From Lojkania enalia (lineage: Eukaryota > Ascomycota > Dothideomycetes > Pleosporales), in assembly GCA_010094045.1 (NCBI GenBank), contig ML986608.1, positions 1 to 64,000 of the forward strand: a stretch of DNA of 64,000 nucleotides. The letters are read 5' to 3'. The position numbers and the translations under genes were made by a program. The notes beneath the pieces were generated by a model. That model was not told the origin of the DNA and did not search any database. It saw only the letters and a program-made list of their open reading frames with translations. Of this stretch, positions 1 through 10,083 are shown in pieces (position 1 is the stretch's first letter; the number at the start of each line of letters is the position of its first letter).

Positions 1-46
1 AAAAAAAAAAAAATCTCTTTCTTCCTGTCTCGCTGACGCCAGATAG

Positions 47-244
47 ACTCTTTGGGACTCTACAATGCAGGGTCAGACACATATGCTGCCACAACAAAAT
101 TTTGCCAATAACGCAGCCATCTCTTCGTGGGTGGGCATGACTACAGGCTTTGAAAACACGATCGACGGCATGCATGATTTTGAGGATCCTTTGAATTTGA
201 TGAATTCGACTGGGTATGTGCCGGCGACTGCATGGGGATCCTAG
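47..244 (+). CDS. Possible C-terminal exon of an unrecognised protein
   Basis: An open frame ends at the TAG at 242-244. It can be read either from the ATG at 65 (59 residues) or as a last exon starting after an intron acceptor TAG at 44-46, which is preceded by a CTGAC branch-like motif at 32-36. The second reading adds T-L-W-D-S-T before the Met. The composition (Gln, Asn, Met and acidic patches, FEDPLNLMN) resembles the disordered C-terminal tails of fungal Zn2Cys6 transcription factors, but no domain is present and this resemblance is only an impression. The rest of the gene would lie left of the window. The poly-A run at 1-13 may mark a contig end or belong to the intron. Confidence 0.3.
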   Translation, partial: TLWDSTMQGQTHMLPQQNFANNAAISSWVGMTTGFENTIDGMHDFEDPLNLMNSTGYVPATAWGS

Positions 245-1095
245 GGTAGGAGGATTTGGCGCCTTGCCACAACTCCGCCAAGATTATGTCGCTGGCAGGA
301 ATGGTAATGAGACACTACGCGAAAGGATCTTGTTAGACAATGTGACATGCATTAAAGCTCACGTTGGTGCTGTCGATCGCAAAGCACATGTCACATAGCT
401 TCTCTCAACAGCTATGCCCTTTCAAGAGAAGTATTGAGGCAGGGGAGCTTAGAGAGTGTCGAAGCAAATTAGTGAAGCCTAATTCCCTAGTCATACTAAC
501 TGCTTTGAGAGCTCTGAAGGGGATGGGGCATATACTCTGCAGCATCTTCAGCCATAGCAGACTTGCTCTACGACTACAAGGACCACAAGCTCGGCTTCAG
601 GATAGGAACCATGTTGGTGGGTGGGTAGATACCTTCCATCTCTTTCCAACAGATTTGCCATGCAAGCTTCGTGGAAGCCTTGTGAAAGGAGCTCGCGCCG
701 ACCAACACCTCGCCAATGAATGCGATCATCGAGATTCCTAGTCCGTGAGGCCAATAGTCGCCGGTCCACAAAGCTATCTAGCAGCTAAGGCATGGTCATG
801 GGAGCACGGAAGCTCGTGTAGAACCGATGAAAGACGACAAGATTTCTCATCCTGCCAATCATTTCCTCTTCGCGGATACAAACGTTCCGATGCGCTGGTT
901 TCATTCGCCGAGGGGTTCGTTGAAGCATCGAGAACAATAGTAGGGGCAACAATAGTAAGAAATCTTGGCGTATTCTCGCCACAGCATTCGTCCAGCAAGT
1001 CTTTGTATCTACACATGGCTTTCTTTCTCATCTATTTGAGAACCTTGTAGATATTTTGCTCAAAGACAAGTCGTCGTGGTACTACTCCCCGAGAC

Positions 1096-1114
1096 ATATA
1101 TATATATATATATA
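1096..1114 (+). promoter_or_regulatory. TATA-like tract upstream of the CaaX peptide gene
   Basis: An alternating TA run lies about 110-125 bases upstream of the ATG at 1223 and is followed by C/T-rich sequence. This is the arrangement of many strongly expressed fungal promoters (TATA, pyrimidine-rich start region, short A-rich leader). The assignment is inferred from position only; a plain AT microsatellite is the alternative. Confidence 0.4.
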
Positions 1115-1190
1115 GAGTCCGCAATCCCAACCCTTAGACCTCCATCCTAGCAAAACCTTCAATCATTTAAGACACGCCTTCATTCCAAAA

Positions 1191-1217
1191 CCAAACAAAC
1201 CAAACAAACCAAACAAA
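1191..1217 (+). repeat. Three tandem copies of CCAAACAAA in the leader
   Basis: Three perfect copies of the nine-base unit CCAAACAAA run at 1191-1199, 1200-1208 and 1209-1217, followed by a partial copy CCAAA that joins the ATG at 1223. The tract would be the last part of the 5' leader of the short peptide gene. A/C-only leaders without secondary structure are usual for well-translated fungal mRNAs; the exact tandem repeat is less usual. Confidence 0.8.
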
Positions 1218-1222
1218 CCAAA

Positions 1223-1300
1223 ATGGCAGGCCCAATTCCAGGACACCAATGCTCCGTCATGCGCGGCCCCGTTCCCGGACACCAGTGCACTATCCAGTAG
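1223..1300 (+). CDS. 25-residue peptide with two CaaX-ended repeats; candidate prenylated pheromone-type precursor
   Basis: The frame reads Met-Ala, then the unit GPIPGHQCSVM, a single Arg, the unit GPVPGHQCTIQ, and a TAG stop. Both units end in a CaaX box (C-S-V-M and C-T-I-Q), and the second sits exactly at the C-terminus, where farnesyltransferase would act. Between the units, three codons differ silently (CCA/CCC twice, CAA/CAG) and three replacements are conservative (I/V, S/T, V/I), with only the last residue (M/Q) changing strongly. That pattern suggests selection on the peptide. Ascomycete a-factor precursors are tiny proteins ending in CaaX, and the h-type precursors described in Hypocreales carry repeated internal C-[TS]-V-M motifs, so a lipopeptide pheromone is the best guess. 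No Kex2 Lys-Arg site is present. The ATG context (CCAAAATGG) is favourable. Function is inferred, not shown; a chance frame is the main alternative. Confidence 0.55.
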   Translation: MAGPIPGHQCSVMRGPVPGHQCTIQ

Positions 1301-2689
1301 ATTTATTCATCTTTGATGGATAGTTAGCCAGGGGTGTTAGCTGGACGTGCCTAGACGACAAATGTACACTATTTGAGTGCCTTATCTTCGATTCTCACAA
1401 CTATATTCCCTTCTTGAAGATCAAATTACATGGATGAGGGACTTTGACACATGTTCCTCGGCGCGAGCGACCACCGGATTCACAATCAATCAATTGACTA
1501 CACGTTTTCGAGCATCACATCTGTCCGACGGATACGAGCGACGCGATATTTTGTTACCCGAACAAATTGATAAATTGGTATTGTGATGATCGGCTAGGCG
1601 ATCTTGTGCTTTTTACCAACTTTTTGCCACTTTTCCGTTAACCCGAGCCCGTTCGTATGGGCAAAACATCCCGGCATGCGTTCTGCATGGAAGACTTTTC
1701 CGTTCGCTTTGTGAGGGGAAAGCGTGTTCCTTGGCGTGTTTTAGGGAATGGGCTTTATTTTTTTTTTTTTTTTTTAATTTTCTTTAAAGAGGTTTTGATC
1801 AATTACACTCGTTTATATATCTATTCCGTGCTATTTTTTAAACCTTTTGTTGGTGTGATGTGTGAGTTTTCTTTAAGGCGGCTTTGTGTGGGGTGGGATA
1901 ATACCAAGGAGGGTTTAGTTTGTTACGAGCAGATGCCTTATGGAACAAAGAACCATTTTCCTGCACCATGCATGGCCCTAGGCGAGATACTCGTCCTACA
2001 TGCGGCTTCGATAAGCTAGACGTCAACACCTCTTCAAACTCAATGTTCGTCATGCCGTCCATTCGTTCATGTGACTTGACTAGACGGGTACACGCACATC
2101 GTAGACTTACGGGCTCACGTGGACCTGAAAGCCGGGCTATTGTCTCCAAACACTTTCTACACTCGGATTTCCTGCAAATCCTGCTTCCTCCTAATTGAAT
2201 GCGCAGGGGCTTGTCGCAGGCAGCGTATATCATATGTACAACCGTGCGGGCTGGAGAAATGGCAGCAAAGCAATGGCGTATCGGAAATAGCGGGATAGGC
2301 GTCGGAAGGCTGTTTAGGAAGATATTAATCGGGCTAAACCTCGGGTTGTAATGTATGCATATAGAGAAAGCATCACAAGCATGTTTCGATGGGGTCGATA
2401 AGATGTGTAGGAAGGAAATCCCGCACCATCGCCGTCATTTTACGGACACGGCGGGCTAGCGGCGTGGAAGGGGTGGGATCTTAGATCCACTATCTCCATA
2501 TAGAACTAGATTTGAGAAACATTGTGATATATAATAGTATGATATAGCAAGTATGAATCTAATACTACCGACTAAGACCCTAAGGGCCTCTAGATGGATA
2601 TCCCAAGTGCTTGGATTTCTTTCACCCCATGAGACGCTGCGTTCGGCATGCTTGTACACATATATACCCCCAAAATGAGAGATCAACAC
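1301..2689. other. Intergenic region without a supported gene
   Basis: No convincing gene is visible. A long T run lies at about 1758-1775. Open frames of 90-130 codons exist on both strands between 1657 and 2233, but they contradict each other, carry low-complexity stretches and match no family I know. Confidence 0.6.
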
Positions 2690-3092
2690 TTAAAACATAC
2701 AAGCCCCGCACTGGGCCGTAGCCCCCATACCTATCGGCGCCCGACTATCCCTCGCACTTGGCACCCGTCCTACGCCCCCATCTCCACCTCTACTTCCACT
2801 GTTCCCGCTCTCATTTTCATTGGGCCTGCGTCCGTTTGCAGAATAGTTACTCTGATAGCTACCCGGGGCCACGGTGTTGGAAGGCCGGAAATACGTATTT
2901 GACGATGGGGAGCGGAAAGGGGAGCTGCGGGCCGCAGACCAGGTGTCGAAGCTGAAGAGAGTGGCGAAGTATAAGGCAAGGAAGGTGGTTAGGGTGTTGG
3001 TGGTTGTGGATAGGAGGGAGTGCCTGGTATGGTTAGCTATAGGTACCTCTTTGGGAAAGGGATACGAGCACATACTTCTCTTCGACGGGCAT
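2690..3092 (-). CDS. Small selenoprotein K-like (SelK/SelG) membrane protein, Cys form
   Basis: Two exons: 3092-3076 and 3023-2690, with a 52-nt intron (GTATGT donor, GCTAACC branch, CAG acceptor) after only 17 coding bases; the product is 116 residues. After a short N-terminus comes one hydrophobic segment (about residues 15-30, TLTTFLALYFATLF), then a Ser-, Gly-, Arg- and Asn-rich tail ending R-A-P-I-G-M-G-A-T-A-Q-C-G-A-C-M-F. This order (one membrane span, flexible Gly/Arg tail, reactive residue near the end) is that of the selenoprotein K/SelG family, an ER membrane protein linked to ER-associated degradation and, in animals, to palmitoylation. Here Cys would stand where animals have selenocysteine. 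The match is by architecture, so the family call is tentative. It is divergent from the SPOUT gene, with 328 bases between start codons. Confidence 0.45.
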
Positions 3093-3420
3093 TTTGGGTT
3101 CGAAGGTCGCTTTCTGGCTGGCGCTTCGCGAGTATGGTTCTAGATTCAGGGCCGGAGAGAGGGTATGAGTGAACGAGAACAGATTGCTGGTAAAGGTGTT
3201 GTTTTGCCTGCAGCGTGAAGGATAAGAACGTCGCAGTTGCCTTGTGGCGTTGGACGTTGCTATTTTGGGACTGGCCCCGCATCTGATTGCGCTAGCGGGC
3301 GCGCTATTGACCCGCGCGACGGGACGAGCTCTACACGCCGGAAATTTATTTTTTGAGTGCAACGGGTCTGTCATCACCTGCATAGTCACGACTAGGTACT
3401 TGCAGAGGCTCCGATGCGAT
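3093..3420. promoter_or_regulatory. Shared divergent promoter region, SelK-like/SPOUT genes
   Basis: These 328 bases separate the start codons of two genes read in opposite directions, so both promoters must lie here or overlap the leaders. No clear TATA box is seen. Around 3290-3330 the sequence is GC-rich with repeated GCGC. Confidence 0.5.
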
Positions 3421-4936
3421 ATGGCGGAGAGGGATAAGAAAGGCAAGGTGAGTGATGAGGGTGGGGGCTTTGAGCGAGAAGGCTAATTGATTGATGCAGA
3501 AGAGGAAGCTGGCTGGCGTGGTTCTTCACCAGAGCAAGGAGAAGAATGTCGAGGAGAATGGCGATGATCTGTGGGATATAGGACGGCAGATACAAGGGGA
3601 GGTTTCGAACCCCCCAGCTAAGAAGCGGCGAAGTGAGATGGCAGAAAAACTTTGTTCTGAAGCCGATGGCCGCGCCATGGCGAACTCACCCCCAGCAGAG
3701 GCGGCAGAGCTTGACACATCAAGGCCCTCCGCCGTCTTCAAGCCTACGAAAGGAAGAAATTGGACAGTCAGTATCGCACTCACAGGAAGCTTCTTAAACA
3801 ATGTGAAAAGCTATGATCAAAAAGTCTCGCTGGTGGGCCGCATCGCGCGCGCCGCAGCTGTCTTCTCCGTCGATGAAATCATAATCTTCGATGACGATCC
3901 TATGTTCATTCCGGGCTTCTTAGACGGCTCATACAGAGGCAGCCCCAATGATTACTGGTCTTCTTCCTCATATCTACTTTCCAAAATGGGAAAACGGGCA
4001 CGAAAAGCCAATAGTAAATCGAAGACTGAGCTGCTGAATGAAGTCCCCGCCGAGGAAGAAGCATACATGAATCCGGACCAATTCATGTACCATGTGCTGA
4101 GCTACCTCGAGACCCCGCCGCATCTAAGGAAGTATCTATTCCCGAGACATGCCAATCTAAACGGAGCAGGGAAGCTGCCGAGCTTGGATATGCCGCATCA
4201 TATGAAGGCGCATGAATGGTGTCAGTACCGCGAGGGCGTCACTCTGCCGCTGCCCTCATCTGGAAAGTCAAAGAATAATAAGAGATCAAACAATAAAAAG
4301 GAGCAAGAATACAGCCTCGTGGAAACAGGTTTACCCTACCCCGTCAAAATCCCTATTCCAATCCCGCCAGACATGCGCGTCACGCTTAAATTTACTAACG
4401 GAGAGCCCCCATCCTGGCCAAATCTATCGCAAAAGGAAGTGGAGAGTCTAGAAGTAGAAGCCGTGAATCCAGCCACGCCAAGGGAGGAGGCGGGATATTA
4501 TTGGGGCTATACCGTCCGACGCGCTGAATCGTTGTCGGCGGTTTACACTGAGTCGCCATTCCTGCCAAATGGCTACGATTTCACGATCGGGACGTCAGAG
4601 CGCGGTGTCCCTCTATCTACTATCCTCCCAAATTCTCCTACAGTAAAGAATAATAAGAATTCTGCAACTTCACCTTACTGTGCTAATAAACTTCTCGACC
4701 AGTTCGAGCACCTTCTCCTCGTGTTCGGCGGCGTAGCTGGTCTCGAGCCCGCTGTAGCGAACGACCCAGAAATCCAGAACAAGATGGAGTTGCCGAAGGA
4801 AAGAGCGAGCGAGGCGTTTGATGCCTGGGTTAATCTAGTACCGGGACAGGGGAGTCGGACGATTAGGACTGAGGAGGCGGTTTGGTTGGGGTTGATGGGT
4901 TTGAGGGATTATGTCGCTAGGAATGGGGAGAGATGA
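3421..4936 (+). CDS. SPOUT-superfamily RNA methyltransferase (SPOUT1/C9orf114 family, formerly DUF171)
   Basis: Exon 1 is 3421-3447 (nine codons, M-A-E-R-D-K-K-G-K), the intron is 3448-3499 (GTGAGT donor, GCTAAT branch, CAG acceptor) and exon 2 is 3500-4936; the product is 487 residues. Starting at 3421 rather than at the ATG at 3494 gives a lysine/arginine-rich start, probably a nuclear signal. Family landmarks follow: an opening strand W-T-V-S-I-A-L-T-G-S-F-L, the acidic AVFSVDEIIIFDDDP stretch, YLETPPHLRKYLFP, a central insertion with a Lys/Asn-rich loop, then YYWGYTVRRA and, near the C-terminus, LLLVFGGVAGLEP and the G-x-G-S-R-T-I-R-T-E-E-A motif that forms the SAM-binding knot. Members act on ribosomal or other structured RNA; the human homologue is also associated with spindle poles. 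Substrate here is unknown. Confidence 0.85.
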
Positions 4937-5897
4937 GAGTATCACACATGATTTAGGTGGGCATACATATAAGTACTGGCCGTACTGAATATTAGCTAGG
5001 CTCAGAAGGCTAAGTGGAGCGATGATTTAAGCAATGCCAGGTGTGAGGTAGGTATGGATGTGGTGAGCGAAAGATTTACTGCATCTAGTGCTCTCTACTG
5101 CAAAATAGTGAGTGGGGCGATCATATGTCAATGCAGACACCCCGTATGAACAATCCATAAATAATGGCATATATATATTCCGGCTCAAGCATTCCAATAG
5201 CAGTGCATTCTGGGCGCTACCCCATTCCCGGCCTCGCATTTTCAACTCGACAACAACGTGATATAAGTCCACTACAGAGTCTATCAAATTCGAAGCTTCT
5301 GCATTCTACAGACTGATAATCTAGAATTCGAAAGACAAAAACCTATATTTGAGAAACATGACTAGAGACCCCGAAACAAGTCACAGATCCCTTCGCCGCA
5401 CATGCTCAGCCCTGTGCGCCCTACGCAGCGCGCCAACGAGCAACAAACCCCGCTACCCTTATCATCTCTCCTCATAACAAAGAAGAGGGAATGCCCAAAC
5501 TCACCGAAGCCCTGATATGCACCGCCTGCCCAATAAACATTTCACACACGATCGTTACTAGAAAGCCGCAACTGTAGATTCAGTGAGTATGATCCCCCCA
5601 CAGCATGAGGTGCGGGGGCGCCTCGTACGACGTGGGCTTAGACAGTCCGTGGACCCCACGTCTTAAAAAGGAGGCTTATGGCAGCACACGCGGAAGGCGA
5701 CAGAGGAGGAATAGGATAAGACAGGTGCCTCGCCCCCCCTTGAGTGTTGCTTCATATATGCGGGTGATGCCTAGGTTGTTTGTTATCCTAGTGTTTACAT
5801 CATACACCGAAAACTCTCATAATTCAGAACAATTCGACGACGAGTTGTAAGTTTTGCGGGCTTCATGGTTGAAAGGATATGCGTTGTGAAGAGCAGA
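4937..5897. other. Intergenic region without a supported gene
   Basis: The 3' region of the SPOUT gene and the upstream region of the surface-protein gene. Minus-strand frames at 5027-5287 and a possible two-exon minus-strand frame near 5550-5365 are not supported by any family match. A long in-frame plus-strand stretch at 5605-5850 is Arg-rich and unlikely to be coding. Confidence 0.5.
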
Positions 5898-6554
5898 ATG
5901 CGGATTTATCAAATAGCATTGTTGTTGCTGGTAGATGGGGCGCTGATGGGAGGAAATGGTGTGAACGCTGCGCATACTTCCACGCCGCTTGCTCATCCAT
6001 CACACACCACCATCACTACTTCATCCTCCTGCTCCTATAGATACTCCTACCTAACACCATTACGCCGCTCCCCTTCGATCACAGCGCCAACAACAATACC
6101 GTATCCACAGTTGTACACATCAATCCCCAATACACCATCAACCCACCACGATACCCCAACGACTTCAAAGTCCAAAGACACCACTCGATCGACTCAGATT
6201 CTTTGGACGTCTAGCCCAGCAAATTCGCAAGGTACATGCCTCCCATCGCTGAGTATACCGACACAGACCAATGGCACGTGGACCAATACGACGGGGACAT
6301 TTAGGAGTCGAACGCCTGTGAGGCCCACCTCGACTTGGAGTTCGACTTCTACGGCGACGTCAATCAGTGTTGGGACGACGACAAGTAGCGCAGCTGGAGA
6401 GACGACGACCGTAAGTACGAGGCTACGGCAGAGTGCAACAGAGACGGTGCCGGGCGAGCCTTTGTTTACGGATGGAGCGGTAAAGGGGATTGAAGCTAGG
6501 GAATGGGAGTGGAAGGTTGGAGTGATTGTGCTAGGGGTGATTTTGGGCTTGTGA
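5898..6554 (+). CDS. Secreted or GPI-anchored Ser/Thr-rich surface protein, hypothetical
   Basis: A single-exon frame of 218 residues from the ATG at 5898; the same frame opens earlier at 5865, but the later Met places a signal peptide first (M-R-I-Y-Q-I-A-L-L-L-L-V-D-G, then a cleavage-like N-A-A-H). The body is dominated by Thr, Ser and Pro, with N-T-T, N-G-T and other possible glycosylation sites and few charged residues, as in fungal mannoproteins. The last residues (K-V-G-V-I-V-L-G-V-I-L-G-L) are hydrophobic and end at the stop, the usual form of a GPI-attachment or single-span tail. No catalytic domain is recognisable. It probably sits in the cell wall or plasma membrane; a spurious frame is less likely given both end signals. 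Confidence 0.55.
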   Translation: MRIYQIALLLLVDGALMGGNGVNAAHTSTPLAHPSHTTITTSSSCSYRYSYLTPLRRSPSITAPTTIPYPQLYTSIPNTPSTHHDTPTTSKSKDTTRSTQILWTSSPANSQGTCLPSLSIPTQTNGTWTNTTGTFRSRTPVRPTSTWSSTSTATSISVGTTTSSAAGETTTVSTRLRQSATETVPGEPLFTDGAVKGIEAREWEWKVGVIVLGVILGL

Positions 6555-6797
6555 TGAGTGATCAGCAATCGAGAAATAATGTTTAATAGGTGATTTAGCC
6601 TAAGAGAGATACGGTCATCATTGAAAGTTGCGGCTCACATTGGAGTTGCCGATGATAATGAAGAAAAGATAGATAATGCATGTGGTTCGGTCAATCTTCT
6701 ACTCGGTACAGCTTATTTGGCGTTATCTACAAGTCTTGCGTAGCCATCGCAGAAAGGGAAATTGGCGAGTCTGTGTGTGCACTCCGCTGACTGAGTA

Positions 6798-7443
6798 TCA
6801 CGGATAACCATCCTTGCCCCACTTGTTGTACTGGTCGTGAAGCTCCTGTGTCGGGATTAGAACGACCGATCATATATCCTAGAGTATCAGGAATTCTAAC
6901 CTTGGGCAGAGTAACATTGGGGATGATAACAACGTTCAATGCGGAAGGAGCGTCCTTCCTGGGAGCATTGGGGTCACCACCCGGGTGGTATTGGTACTTG
7001 CCAGAGCCTCCGCCCTCCTTCCAGGGCTCGCTGTCGGCTGCCTTGGAGACGGTTCGCTCGGAGGAGGTGCTGGTGGGCGATCGGGCTACGTGCTTGTGAG
7101 CGAGGAGACTCAACGGAATATAGAAAGTTCGTCGGGGAAGATGGGAGATCATAGTATGGTGCATCGAAGGGAGAGCTTACAGAAGTGCCATCCCGCAAGC
7201 CCGAAGGCGCCGCTCATGATCGCGAGCAGGATCTGTCAGCCTAGGTTAGCCACTAGAGCTTTGACTTCCCTCATAACTCAGCATCCAACGTACATAGAGC
7301 TCAGGGTCGCGCTTGGCGCCGGTCTTGAGAGCTTCCTTGCCGGCCTGCCTCTCGTCGACGGCCTCGGCGAAACGGGCGGGCGTAGCAGAGGCCCGGAGGC
7401 GCGGGGCAGCGCGAAAAGCAGCTCGGCCGATGATGGACGACAT
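6798..7443 (-). CDS. Small mitochondrial respiratory protein, MLRQ/NDUFA4 (B12D) family
   Basis: Four exons: 7443-7294, 7232-7181, 7085-6901 and 6845-6798; introns of 61, 95 and 55 nt; 144 residues. The first 30 residues are Arg/Ala/Ser-rich without acids until E27, as in a mitochondrial presequence. A single membrane segment follows (K-R-D-P-E-L-Y, then I-L-L-A-I-M-S-G-A-F-G-L-A-G-W-H-F), and then the S-E-P-W ... G-K-Y-Q-Y-H-P signature, matching the order in the MLRQ/NDUFA4 family (membrane span, E-P-W, Y-K-F/Y). Members are subunits of respiratory complexes; NDUFA4 is now placed in cytochrome c oxidase. The C-terminal extension (D-A-P-S-A-L-N-V-V-I-I-P-N-V-T-L-P-K, then E-L-H-D-Q-Y-N-K-W-G-K-D-G-Y-P) is longer than in animals, and I believe it is shared by moulds. 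It is divergent from erf2. Confidence 0.75.
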
Positions 7444-7974
7444 GATCTCTCCAATTGGTAGGGATTGGAGTCGGCCTAGGGCAGAGTGGAGAGGGTTGTG
7501 AAGTGGTGGTGTGTGACGTTTGTCGTCAATGCGAGTGGTTCGATGGTGTTGAGCAAGAGCTTGGCAGCTCGGAAGAAGTAGCGGTGATGCTAGTCCCGAT
7601 GCGTCCTAGAGCGCGAGTCGCACCCAGGGACCTTGCATTGAGCATCATCTTCCAAGGTTGGCGGCCCCTTTTAAGACACCACAGTTATTGCCCGCTGCAG
7701 CCCTACCGGGGCCTGTGTCGCGTCGTGTCTTTTCGACTACTCCCTCTCCTTAACCTCGCCACCGAGTGTGCTCTCCTTCTTGCGCTCCTTTGCCCCCTCC
7801 TTGCTGTTCCTTTCTGTACTTGTGCTCCCCATTGCTTTTCGCACGCTTCACTTCACACATCCTGCCGAACTCGGCCACCGTTTCGAAACGTCCTGGGACT
7901 GTCACTTCCCGATCCGATGTCATGCATCTGGCTCTAGATACCTCCCTTGATACCGTCGTCGCCTCACTTTCAAC
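7444..7974. promoter_or_regulatory. Divergent promoter region, MLRQ-like/erf2
   Basis: These 531 bases separate the two start codons. From about 7730 to 7970 the plus strand is C/T-rich with T/C tracts, as in fungal transcription start regions, and probably forms the erf2 leader. No further element is recognisable. Confidence 0.5.
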
Positions 7975-10083
7975 ATGACGACGCCGACGCCTGACAGACC
8001 TGCATCTACTAATACCTTCCCGAATCCTTCCATGGGCGCACAAGATGGCCAAGCCGCAGCAGAGCGCAGCCCCGACGACGCTGAGCACACCGAGGGGAGC
8101 GCACAACAACCAAACACGCAGGATCGCACCTCGTCTGGTAGTCGCATCTTGAGCATGACTGGGCCCGCGGGAGAGCCGGGCCTTCCGCCCTCTCGACCCT
8201 CATCCATCGCGACCGCGCAATCTGGGAACCAGCGGAGATGGTCGCAAGCACCGCCATCACGTCGCGGCGGCGCTATGCAGAGCGGAGTGGGCACAGCGAG
8301 CGTGGCAGGCAGTATGGGAGGGCAGAGCCGGCCGACGACATCAGCAAGCAGGACACACGTCCCTCTGGCTGCGCACGGGTTCTTTCGTCCCATGAGTTCG
8401 CAGAGGCTTCAGCAGCAGCGCAATCAACGGCCGACGTCTCTGCTCGGACAAGGATCTCTCTATACAGAAGGCGCGAGCGACTATGGAAGCAACCCGTACC
8501 GTCAGAGCTCTGGATCAAACAAAACAGTTCGCGGTGTCCCTCCGCTTGGACTCCACCACGACTTGGACCCTCCCCCATCGCGCGGCACAGATGTCACCGA
8601 CCGCGACCTTCCAGATAGAACAACCGCAAATACAACCCCTACAGGCGCCGAGACAGTCCGGAGTAGAGGTGAAAGTATCACCCCGCTGCAACGGCCCAAA
8701 CCCACACACCTAGATCTCTCCAAGGCCCATAAAGGCGACTCTGGGAAACTCCCCACTCCGAGCAAATCCCCACGTTCCTTTAAATCGAGCTTTATATTAC
8801 CAAGCCGCGAAGGCCGGTCTTCGCAAATGCGGCCCCAGCAGGGACACGAAAAGCTGGCTTCTGCTGAATCCTCTCCACGATTAGCTCGAAAGGAGATCAC
8901 AAAAGAGATTGTAAAAAAAGAGCTAGGAAAGAACCATGAATACTTCTCTGGTAATACCGCCTTTTGCTGGGGAGGACGCCTCCAAAATACTCGTGACCGA
9001 CCGGTAAATATAGCAACCGGCCTCGTGGTTGTTGTCCCCGCGGCACTTTTCTTTGCCTTCTCGTAAGCTCTCCGCCTTCTCTCCGAATGTCTTCGAGCTG
9101 ACATGGAACCCGCAGCGCGCCATGGCTATGGCTCCATGTTTCTCCAGCGATACCCATTCTCTTCGCCTATCTGTTCTTAATTTGCATCTCCTCATTCTTT
9201 CATGCGTCTGCCTCAGACCCTGGAGTACGTGGATATGCGTCATCCTTACTCCTCCTTAAACTGACTGTGCTAGATTCTTCCCCGCAATTTGCATCCATTT
9301 CCCCCGCCTAATCCTAATGAAGATCCACTTACGGTTGGTCCACCAACGACTGAGTGGACTATGGTTGTATCAGCGTCCTCGCCCAACTCTGCGATGGAAG
9401 TGCCAACAAAATACTGCAAAAGTTGCAATATATGGCGCCCCCCTCGGGCGCATCATTGTCGGGTATGCGACAATTGCATTGAGACGCAGGATCACCACTG
9501 TGTCTGGTTGAACAATTGCATAGGACGACGGAACTACCGTTACTTCTTCGTCTTTGTTTGCACCAGTACTCTTGCTGGCTTCTTCCTCCTAGGAGCCAGT
9601 CTTGCGCACATTTTGCTCTGGCGAGCACAGAACAATGCGAGTTTCGGTGCTGCAATCAATAAATGGCGCATCCCATTCTCCATGTGCATATATCCACTAA
9701 TCTTCACGCCATATTCGTTGAGTCTTGCAGTCTATCACCTATTCTTGATGGCCCGTGGCGAGACGACAAGAGAATATCTAAATTCACACAAATTTCTCAA
9801 GAAAGACAGGCACCGGCCTTTTACACAAGGATCAATCCTGAAAAACTGGCTGGTGGTCTTGCAGCGACCCAGGCCGCCCACATATCTCCATTTCAAGAAG
9901 ATGTATGAAGAAGGCGATCAGAGGTTTGGTCCTCGGAGGGGAAGGAGGACAGCCCCTCTGACGGCGGAGCAGCAAGGTGGAGGTGTCGAGATGCAGGATG
10001 TTGCTACGGCGCCTGGCTTGCAGAGCCACAGAACTAGGTCGGGGACCGATAGAAGAGCAGAAGATGAGACCAGCGGCAATTGA
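7975..10083 (+). CDS. erf2: Ras-type DHHC palmitoyltransferase Erf2
   Basis: Three exons: 7975-9062, 9116-9224 and 9274-10083; introns of 53 and 49 nt; 668 residues. The first 340 residues are Ser/Pro/Arg/Gln-rich and probably disordered. A membrane span follows at about 345-363, a second one across exon 2 (P-A-I-P-I-L-F-A-Y-L-F-L-I-C-I), then D-P-G|I-L-P-R-N. The Cys-rich domain starts at C447 (Y-C-K-S-C-N-I-W-R-P-P-R-A-H-H-C) and carries the catalytic D-H-H-C at 472-475. Two more spans follow, then a basic cytosolic tail. DHHC enzymes form an acyl-Cys intermediate and transfer palmitate to substrate cysteines; Erf2, with its partner Erf4/Shr5, modifies Ras at the ER. The exon order and the fungal-type long N-terminus fit Erf2 rather than other DHHC proteins such as Pfa3-5 or Swf1. 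Confidence 0.9.

Larger units (their letters stand above)
245..1222. other. Intergenic region, no supported gene; TATA-containing promoter at its right end
   Basis: No gene is supported between the first open frame and the short peptide gene. Three overlapping open frames on the minus strand (548-769, 574-771, 774-1031) each look locally protein-like but break one another and match no family I recognise; a decayed minus-strand gene is possible. From about 1096 to 1114 there is a (TA)n tract, followed by a C/T-rich stretch and an A/C-rich leader, which together look like the promoter and 5' leader of the peptide gene at 1223. Confidence 0.5.

Noticed and set aside
1657..2233. Frames of 90-131 codons on both strands
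   Set aside because: They overlap on opposite strands and include a homopolymer-encoded Phe run; no family match.
5365..5560. Two-exon minus-strand Cys-rich small protein
   Set aside because: A donor/acceptor pair can be drawn, but there is no signal peptide, no conserved Cys spacing I recognise and no other support.
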